Positions 56,601 to 64,000 of a stretch of 64,000 bases of DNA are shown in pieces; within the stretch, counting starts at the first letter, position 1; the number at the start of each line of letters is the position of its first letter. A model generated the notes under the pieces. That model was not told the DNA's origin. It did no database searches and saw only the letters and a program-made list of their open reading frames with translations. The stretch is taken from contig JAOWCC010001501.1 of the NCBI GenBank assembly GCA_030867875.1, positions 25,293,036 to 25,357,035 of the forward strand, given 5' to 3'. This DNA is from Actinernus sp. WN-2022 (Eukaryota > Cnidaria > Anthozoa > Actiniaria > Actinernidae). Made by a program: the position numbers and the translations under genes.

Positions 56601-57464
56601 AATTGACCTATATCATTATAGTAGTCTTCGGACTTTTCATTCGTTATTTTTCATATTTTTGGCTGCATAGGTCCTCACTTCGGATCCAACGTATTTTTAC
56701 AGGATGTTTGTTCACGGTATTTGCTTATGTGTTTTCTATTATGGATTTTTGTACCGTAGGTCTTATATGGATCCGAATATTCCTGTTATTGTCATCATTT
56801 ATAAAGCTGGTCTGGCCAGCATAACTATTTCTCACAAGGCACTGACATGTTAGGTTCAGATTTGTTTGGTTTTTGGCTTTTCGCCACACGTAATGACGTG
56901 TGACCCGATAACCAAACATTTCTGTGTGCTCGAAACTAGATGCTCCTTAGCTCAGTCCCGGGTCGGTAGTGCAGTGGCACCGAAACCTGTGTTCTGTTTG
57001 CTATGCCATACTGACGAGTTCTAATAAGAACGAAACAGCTGTCTATGGCTGCAATCTAGTCCGAGCGCTTTTCATGTCAGGCCTAGCTAACCGTAGTGCT
57101 TTGTGTTGGAATTTTACGTTGTATATCAGCTTTGCTGTAGCCTTCGGACTTTTCATTCGTTATTTTTCATATTTTTGGCTGCATAGGTCCTCACTTCGGA
57201 TCCAACGTATTTTTACAGGATGTTTGTTCACGGTATTTGCTTATGTGTTTTCTATATCATTATGACGTCTAATCAAAACAATCTATTGTTTAAACGCTTA
57301 AGGTCACGGTTGTGGATAAACATTGATACAGCTGATATCTGGAAACCAGACAATTCGAAGTGAAATTTTCCTCAGCAGAGCAGATTTAGTTCAAAATTCT
57401 ATTGTTCAAGTCGATTCTGCCCCCTCATAAACAAGCCGTGACGTCATAATGATATAGGGTAATT
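56601..57464. mobile_element. TIR element, CCTATATCATTAT family, copy 2 with internal duplication
   Basis: Left end AATTGACCTATATCATTAT; right end GACGTCATAATGATATAGGG then TAATT. The right 210 bp match the reverse of 22815-23139. The extra left part carries a near-identical direct repeat of about 118 bp (56621-56738 and 57137-57256, CTTCGGACTTTTCATTCG to GCTTATGTGTTTTCTAT) about 400 bp apart. Confidence 0.75.
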
Positions 57465-60400
57465 AAACCTGTCAGGTAAATTATACCGACCTCACTTTAT
57501 CATGTTTATCTACGTACTGATTTCGGTACTTTGAAGTTCCAAGCTACCTAGCGTGGTGGCTTGAATAGGATCTAGCGTGCTAAAAGCCCATCGATGACAG
57601 ATTTTAGTTATTTTAAAGTTTTTCAATGTACACAAATGTCAAATCAGTGTTATCATCCGATCTAGCCGACTTTCTTCTAGCTCTCGCTACGACTACGTTC
57701 ATAGACTTTCTCAAAGTCCTTCTTAGCCCGCCAGTAATCGCTTACCAAGTGACTCAGCGAGTTCGACTTGGAGCAAGTCTACTACGTTCACTACTCGCTC
57801 CGAGGTGATTTCTCTTACCACGACAACCACCGGGTATATTGTACATCAATTGAGCCATCATGGATAACGAGAATCGCCGAACACCAGTCATGCAGTAGTA
57901 GTTTTTCGCACAGTTTTAATATTTTGGTTGAAATTTCAATAAATTTGAGCATTTTGGCGGTCAATTATTTGTGATTACAAAACACTCGCGCAGTTATAGA
58001 CCAAATTTCTATCTTTAAGAGATAGAAAGAAACCAGAAGAGGGAAAACAAAAAGTAAAACCTACTAGTTACTAGGCTAATGTAAGTCGTGGCACATATGG
58101 TTTTCTGGGTAAACAAACCAAATCTCTAAAGTGCTCAGATTACGCATACCAGAAGTACTAATTTATTATTTTAACTAGCTGCGAGGTAGGAGTTGCTGAC
58201 AGATATCTCAAGACTAGCACTGTAAAGCCGTTTTGGCAGATGCTGATATCTAATGATATTTAAAAAAATCTCGATTAATTTTCAAAGGAAATAAATGCAA
58301 TAAGTCATTCATTTCTTCACACTCGTAGCAAAGGCGATTTTGGTGGATGTATCAAAGGTTTTTTTCTATATGCATTCATATATCATTAGCTGGAGCGTTG
58401 AAATAGTATCAGATCGATTCTAACATTACCTATTATTTTACTCGTGTAAAGAAATTTCTACTATTTTTCTATAAAACTGTGCAAAGCCAACAGTAAATTT
58501 ATATTCTCGCTCTGGAGTTTGTTGTACATGCACGTGCAAATAACTGTCTAGCCGCTAGACCGTGTTGCCATGTACCACAGACTGTCGATCGGCTACCTGA
58601 TTGGTTAATTAATTAAAAAGGTGTTAAAAAGATGTCAAAAATTCATCAAAAACTTTGTTAGGTTCTGTGGCCACGGTACAGCGCGCAGCACAGTAAAGAC
58701 CTTTACTTAATATCAACAGAATAATGAACCCTAAATACTGAGCTTACTTTAGTAGTTCCAGGTTAATGAGCGAATCAGGTAGACCACAGGCAGCCCAGAC
58801 TCGACATATATTTCCCGCCTTTTGGGTTACCTGTGGTATGTTTCATAAGCGATCTCGGAAGAGTTTACATAATTGCTCCTTGTGAATTCTCTTTTCCGAT
58901 TCCTACGAAATAAATCTTCAATAATAAAAGATTGATACTTAATGAAGTTTTGTGAGTGGTTTTGGGGTGATTTGGGGACTTCTAAAGCAGTTTATTAGGC
59001 CTCGAGGTTTTGACCGTTGGCCGCGTGTCTACCTCATAGCTACAAATATACACAAGGTATGCAGCTTCGAGCCGCTTTTCATCGATGTCACCTCACTCGA
59101 CGCCGAAATTCGACAAGAAATTCAAATCGATTTCGCCTCTGCTTTCGGCACACAAATCCAGACATGTGTAAGCACTTCTCATCCACGTTTCAGGCCAAAC
59201 GACGTGAAAACGGCCTGGAAAATAAATTCCGAATTCAAAATATTTCTCTCGGTATGTGATCTGCAGATTGATCGGTCCACAAATCAGCGGTAGACATCGC
59301 AGGCGGTGCTTTCAAGATGTAGTTGTTTTGTGTGCTTCACTCGGGATGTATACATAAAAAATGTTAACAGCTAGCATGCCGAATTATGTTATTACGTGTT
59401 GATATTTTTGGGGTATATATCTGGTTGCCGCTAATAAAAATATATTTAAATAAAATGATTACTGTTAAAAGCAATTGGTTCGGAAAAGTAAATGATTATA
59501 CCGTTTGTACACAAGGTGACACAGGTGTTCTGTCTTGTAGGTATACTCTTGAGGGAGTAACACACAACGAGCGATATATGCCGCATAATACGAGTCAAAT
59601 TTTCCTTTAATACCAGAGGGAACCAGCAACGGGGACTATAAAAAAAAACATTTACTGATACGCTGTACGGTAATGGAACAAACTAGCAGCCGGCCGTATT
59701 AAATAAAGATAGTCCCAGGTGACGTTTACAATATTTTCGAATCTCTGTCATCGAAATCATTATCAATATAATGACTTATCGGGGAGGAATTTGAAACATC
59801 ACGTGCAGATTATCACGATAAAAACTTGTCAAAATGCCGGCCGGCGTCATAGAAGTTTATAGTATGGTAAGTCCTAACCTGATTTCGACCTTGGAAAAAA
59901 AGCGTGGTGTACTGGGCACTTTTTTAAACTTATTATTTATTCACGTTGCGTTTTACTTCCAATGCAATAAACCTCTATTGTAACACTGAGTTAAATGCCC
60001 ACGTCCGGACGACGAAGCATGTGTCGTAGAAATAAAAGGCGTTTTTTTTCTAAACAACAGAAAAAACATGACTGATGTATACCAAACAACGATACTGAAA
60101 CTCCTTCAATCCTATCATAATTTAGATTCCGATAAACCGGCACCTTGAATTTAGACATTGGTCTCGAAAGGTACAAAAGGCGATCTAAACCGGCCAAGTA
60201 CAGAAAAAAATTTTTTTGCCGCAAAAATGTCATATATATTACTAACAGCACTACTTGATTGATTAAATGGAATTTAATCTAGCGGATATTTAATCTATCG
60301 GCGCCAACTAGCTGTCACGTATGGTGGTCGATCATAGGTACGGTACATATTTTGCACTTGTCCCACTCCTGGTCAACACAATAAATGATTATACTTGCTC

Positions 60401-60885
60401 AATGGTTGTGTATGTTTACAATTTAGTGGATATTGCCAACACTTCAAACGAAATTTGCCGAAAGGGTAGACAAGTAACTGCTATGAAAAAGACTTTGGAA
60501 GTTGATATCGTGATGCATGAACATTTCTTTCTCTTTCTCAGTTGCACATGGCTTTTCTCGGACTACATTTGGGTTTGATAGGCCATAATGATTTCGATGA
60601 CAGATAGCTGAGATTTAAAGGTATATTAAAGTCAACGAAGCTGACCATTCCTTTGTTTTTATCATGCCGACTTTGAGATATGCTAGGGAAACAAAACCTG
60701 CAATCGAGGTAAGGTTGTGAGGTTGTGCAATAACGGTTTCCAAGAGCGGCTTTCGTACTTTTGTGAGAAGAAATAATGTCGAGAGGTCAATACCTGTAAG
60801 GGATTAATTATTTCTCCTTTGGATTGAAATCACATCTTACGTTATTTAAAACAGACTCTGTATGGTAATTATATAGTTACCTTTG
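57465..60885. other. Gene D intron 3, no recognised feature
   Basis: Several short frames (for example 58952-59293 plus, 113 codons) without family resemblance or splice context. GTTGCCATG at 58565 is only an X-box half. Confidence 0.4.
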
Positions 60886-61175
60886 AACCCATAGTAAAAT
60901 GCAGGTCAGTAGACCCCCTCCCTGGAAATTCTTTGAAATAATAAGGCCCTCCCTGGAAAGCCATTTGACATACATTGAGGTACCTCCCTGGAAATCCATA
61001 GCAAAATTTAGCTTCCCCCCGGAAATCCTTTGGGAAAAAATTTGGTCACTCCCTGGAAATCCACTGCCCAAATTGGGTCCCTCCCTGGAAAAATCCATTG
61101 AAAATTTCTTGGGGGGGTGCCTGAATTTCCGGACTTCCTCAACAGGGGAGGTGCGGATTAATTTTGGAATAGCCC
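60886..61175. mobile_element. MITE with CCCTGGAAAT minisatellite, copy 2
   Basis: The right end in reverse reads GGGCTATTCCAAAATTAATC then CGCACC, identical to the left end of 55533. Interior: about nine units of CTCCCTGGAAATCC(A/T)TT. The left boundary is uncertain. Located in intron 3 of gene D, 130 bp from exon 3. Confidence 0.7.
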
Positions 61176-61307
61176 ATTAGCATAACAACTGTAATGTTTA
61201 TAAACATGAAGTATCACTATAGGAAAAGTTAAAACTAGATGGCAGGGCTCAACAAGATGCCTAACGCCCTCAGATTTAATCAGCAAAATCCTTTATTGCT
61301 CCTTCAC

Positions 61308-61353
61308 CATCCATCTTTAGTTTTGGTGCTAAATCAGTAAATGTTGTACGTTT
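61308..61353 (-). CDS. Gene D exon 3
   Basis: Acceptor TTATTATTTTCAG ends at 61354; donor GATG|GTGAAG from 61307. 46 nt encode KRTTFTDLAPKLKMD (residues 56-70) plus one base of Gly71. The Thr-Phe-Thr-Asp-Leu segment occupies the place of the YGLAYDL segment after RGPGCY in pitchfork. Phase 0 in, phase 1 out, as exon 4 needs. Confidence 0.7.
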
Positions 61354-61487
61354 CTGAAAATAATAAAAGTGGTGAAGTGCCCGTTGAAGTGGTCCATGTT
61401 TTTGTGGTCCACCATCAATTCGTGAAGTCCAGACAAATAAGACAGAAGGCAACAAACTAGTAATATTCTTTCCAACTATTTGCTAAC

Positions 61488-61627
61488 CTCGGCATTGTCG
61501 TAGCAGCCTGGACCTCTGTTAGGAGCACCGCGTAACGCCAGCTCGTTACCAAACCGATTCGGCGGAACTTGGAGCGGCAAAAGCTCGCGATCCAAAGTTG
61601 TTCCGAAGGAAACATTCGTTCTTGTAG
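61488..61627 (-). CDS. Gene D exon 2: first PGxY repeat
   Basis: Acceptor TTTGAACTAG ends at 61628; donor GCCGAG|GTTAGC from 61487 (weak at +3). It encodes residues 10-55: NVSFGTTLDRELLPLQVPP, NRFGNELALRGAPNRGPGCY and DNAE. From memory, vertebrate pitchfork (CIMAP3) has the same order: FGT block, PPN-x-x-GN, LRG-x-P-x-RGPGCY. Pitchfork acts at the base of cilia; the wider SHIPPO/STPG family binds microtubules of cilia and flagella. Confidence 0.82.
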
Positions 61628-61703
61628 CTAGTTCAAAGTATAACAAGTATCATTAGTTAAGCGTTTGAGGTTAAAAGAGCTCATACAAGTGGCAAATCAC
61701 TAC

Positions 61704-61728
61704 CTTCGTTTGGATACAAAGTAAACAT
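61704..61728 (-). CDS. Gene D exon 1: start of a pitchfork-like ciliary protein
   Basis: ATG at 61728, MFTLYPNE plus one base, donor GAAG|GTAGTG from 61703. With the six exons downstream the spliced frame is 612 nt, exactly 203 codons and a stop, with every junction in phase (25+140+46+101+20+127+153). The gene covers 14 kb on the minus strand; intron 3 (10.3 kb) holds most of the transposons. Likely role: small ciliary/axonemal or basal-body protein, by family resemblance. Overall length is close to vertebrate pitchfork (about 190 aa), but the Cys-rich C-terminus is not one I know from it. Confidence 0.75.
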
Positions 61729-61783
61729 GCTGAAGCAGTAAAGGTTTGAAATCCAAGATGGTGGTCTCCCATGTATTGCACCT

Positions 61784-61797
61784 GTTGACATGGAAAC
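61784..61797 (-). promoter_or_regulatory. RFX X-box-like site upstream of gene D
   Basis: The minus strand reads GTTTCCATGTCAAC, against the X-box consensus GTTNCC-AT-RRNAAC: 13 of 14 positions fit (T instead of a purine at position 10). It lies 56 bp upstream of the gene-D ATG. X-boxes bind RFX factors that drive ciliary genes. A YY1-like CCATCTTGG (61753-61761, minus strand) lies between it and the ATG. Confidence 0.55.
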
Positions 61798-62078
61798 AGC
61801 AAAGGAACCGCTGACCAGATGGTATGCGGGCGTTAGTAGTACAACCTCGTTGATTCCAGCACATGTGATTTGTAAGCTGCAGCACAGGCTAACCATTTTG
61901 TGTATTTATCACTGATTTATTAGCAAATTGTGAAATAAAATACCTTTTGACTTGATTCTGCTGTTATGCCTTGTTGATTTTAGCGCGCGCTCATAATACA
62001 GCTCGGGCTTCCTGTGGCTCATCTCGCCAACACAGCCTGCGTCGCATCCAAACTGAAAGGCCCGGTCTAGCCTTCTAG

Positions 62079-62435
62079 GGGCGCTTTCCATTCAACCAAA
62101 AAAAAAACGAAAATTCCGGTCAGAAATCAAATGGAACAGTAAAATTTCCGGTTCGAAGTTTCGGAAATTGTGGACCACCTCGCGAGGTGGTCCTCTTTTT
62201 CCGAAAATTCCGGTTCGACCGAAATTTTCTGTTCCATTCAAAATTCCCGGTTTAGATTTGCTGTGATTTGCCAGTTTTGAGAATTGAAATCGAGGCTACT
62301 AATAACCGGGTGGTTTCTGCGAATGGAACGCGTATTTTTTCCGACCGGTTTGTCTAATTCGAAAAATCCCGTTCCATTCGACATTCGAAATTTTCGAAAC
62401 TTCTAACCGGTCGTTTGGTTGAATGGAAAGCGCCC
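62079..62435. mobile_element. TIR element, GGGCGCTTTCCATTCAACC ends
   Basis: GGGCGCTTTCCATTCAACCA mirrors TGGTTGAATGGAAAGCGCCC. TAG lies on both sides (62076-62078, 62436-62438). Interior: inverted GGAACAG/CTGTTCC-type stems and the palindrome GGACCACCTCGCGAGGTGGTCC (22 bp, 62173-62194). Confidence 0.85.
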
Positions 62436-62439
62436 TAGG

Positions 62440-63140
62440 GTTAACGTTCAGTTCGAATGCGACGCAGGCTATCACATCGTAGCAATACATTCGAATACAA
62501 ATTTTGTTCAGTCAACAGCCTTCCAAATAGTTTTTATCGTCCTCTCAGTCTTCTAAATCTTCCCACACAATCTTGTCTTCAATTCATCGTATTTCAGTTC
62601 TAGTAAAAATTACTTTGTCATCTCGATGAAAATCGAGTTTAATTCCGAGCAGTTGAAAAGTCACACCAATATTTACAAAGAATCAGGAGAGAAACATTAG
62701 CGCTGAGAAAGTGCGTAGGACGAAGTGAGGTAAAAACCGTCACAGGAAGTAAATGTAAATGCAAACAAGATGGCGACGCCCAGGTCTTTGAGGTGCTCGT
62801 TCTCAACTCTAAAAATGTTTTATCAAATTGTATACGTTTCTGAACAAAGGACATATTAAAGATTCTTTTGGGCCCAAATTGTTTTTCACTTGTGTATCCG
62901 CTTTAAGCCTTTTTAAGCTAGAAATATTTAAAGATTCATAAGAAAAGGCGATCAGAAATCCCTTAAATGGTAGAGTTGTTTTCGTTATCCAGCCCACTGG
63001 TTTAGGAAAGTCATTAATTTTCCAGTCTTTCCGCTTATCCACGATAAATCGTCCAGTCCCAACTGATTTCTTTAGTAATTTCGCCCCTTACTTCGCTTAT
63101 GTAAGACAAAGTGGCATTTCTCAATTCCATTGAAATATAT
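62440..63140. other. Flank beyond gene D, nothing firm
   Basis: AAGATGGCGACG near 62769 is a YY1-like start-site motif with a short frame after it. No continuing exon found. Confidence 0.3.
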
Positions 63141-63147
63141 ATTGCAT

Positions 63148-63344
63148 TTATTGGAGAAGAGCAAAAGAAAAAGCAAGTAGAAGTGAGCCACTTTCAACAA
63201 CCTTCTGATCTAAACTACCATAGTAATCAGTCCGTAATGAGTCATCAACAAGCGCATTTGTCAAATATTTGTGATAAGTGATATACTCTTCAGGTATTTC
63301 CGGAACACACAAAAATGTGATCTTCAGCATAGCTTGTCTCTTTT
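63148..63344 (-). CDS. Doubtful terminal exon
   Basis: A TATTTGTAG acceptor precedes a frame reading KRQAMLKITFLCVPEIPEEY, then HKYLTNALVDDSLRTDYYGS and a hydrophobic end (LLLAFSFALLQ). The TAA overlaps AATAAA (CAATAAATG). Composition is protein-like, but no upstream exon is visible before the window ends. Not recognised. Confidence 0.3.
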
Positions 63345-64000
63345 CTACAAATACCCCCGCGTACCGTAGAAAAAGTTGACATTCTTTCTATCAGTATTTT
63401 ATCTCTAGCCCAAACATCATTTAACACGTCACGTAACTGTCAGTTATGTATCGCTCAGCTATGATAAAAACCTTGACTGTTGCTCCCATTTCCCCCATCA
63501 ATGCAATGAAATCTTGATTCCTAGTTTGTTTATGGAGAAGAAGAAAGCTTCAGCCGCCTGCTTATATGTTTATTCGGAGAAACTGTGCCAAATACGATAA
63601 GTATTCCTCGCTCTTGAAGTTAGCGAAGTGTTTATCAAAAAGTTAGCGAAGTGTTTATCAAAACAGTTTTGACCGAGACGTGACCAGTTGAAATTAATAT
63701 ATTACAGCCAGTTTGTAGACCAATATTTTCGACGTAATCAGTTGCTCAGCACGTATTTAAAAGCGACTTGCCTCGTTCGTAGGCTCTGTCAAAGAAAAAC
63801 ACTGACTAATATTAGTGAAGCAAGCAAGCAAACAATACAAAGAATTTGAGTTCATCTGAAAGGATACACGAAGGTAAGAAAAAACTTAAAATTGGGTGAT
63901 AACTGACCAAGGCCTAAAGATGGTGAGATTGCATGTATGGGCATGTAAATTATAATGGTTAAATTTTAAGTCGAGTGGGCGCGTCTGCTGTTTCCCTTCA
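63345..64000. other. Right edge, nothing recognised
   Basis: AT-rich sequence with a short direct duplication (TTAGCGAAGTGTTTATCAAA twice near 63622-63662). Confidence 0.4.

Noticed and set aside
1..64000. CRISPR arrays, bacterial operons, tRNA or rRNA genes
   Set aside because: The tandem arrays have no unique spacers; the window is eukaryotic with introns; I saw no tRNA T-arm/acceptor pair or rRNA core sequence by eye.

Overview
This is an AT-rich, intron-rich eukaryotic window. The evidence is spliced coding exons with GT-AG borders, long introns packed with small inverted-repeat transposons, degenerate non-LTR retrotransposons, three adjacent minisatellites and a 100-N scaffold gap. Gene content (a cullin-5 first exon, a ciliary pitchfork-like gene) and repeat style fit a marine invertebrate, most likely an anthozoan cnidarian (coral or sea anemone). 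That assignment is inference; no marker in the window proves it.

Layout. 1-3315: three contiguous tandem arrays, which lie in intron 1 of a minus-strand cullin-5-like gene whose first coding exon is 3760-3893; the rest of that gene is left of the window. 4-8.5 kb: small inverted-repeat elements and the gap. 9271-27186: an unrecognised minus-strand gene that I assemble from two phase-compatible exons (26942-27186 and 9271-10306) across a 16.6-kb intron holding LINE remnants and MITEs. 27-34 kb: nested repeats and two more LINE 3' remnants. 34510-35520: an intact single-exon plus-strand ORF of 336 aa with no family I recognise, followed by several inverted-repeat elements. 39.4-43.9 kb: a full-length two-ORF non-LTR retrotransposon on the minus strand, both ORFs open, with a decayed relative behind its 5' end. 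47673-61728: a complete seven-exon minus-strand gene (203 aa) rebuilt from splice sites. Its exons are mostly too short to appear as ORFs. It resembles the ciliary protein pitchfork/CIMAP3 with an added C-terminal Cys-rich tail, and it has an RFX X-box-like site 56 bp upstream of its start codon. 62-64 kb: one more inverted-repeat element and a doubtful terminal exon.

The host genes show no operon-like relationship. The strongest signals are the hidden ciliary gene with its X-box, the mirror-related minisatellites in the cullin-5 intron, a MITE whose pre-insertion site survives in a neighbouring duplicate, a 36-bp duplication that doubles a splice acceptor in frame, and several inverted-repeat families whose ends and target-site duplications can be read directly.
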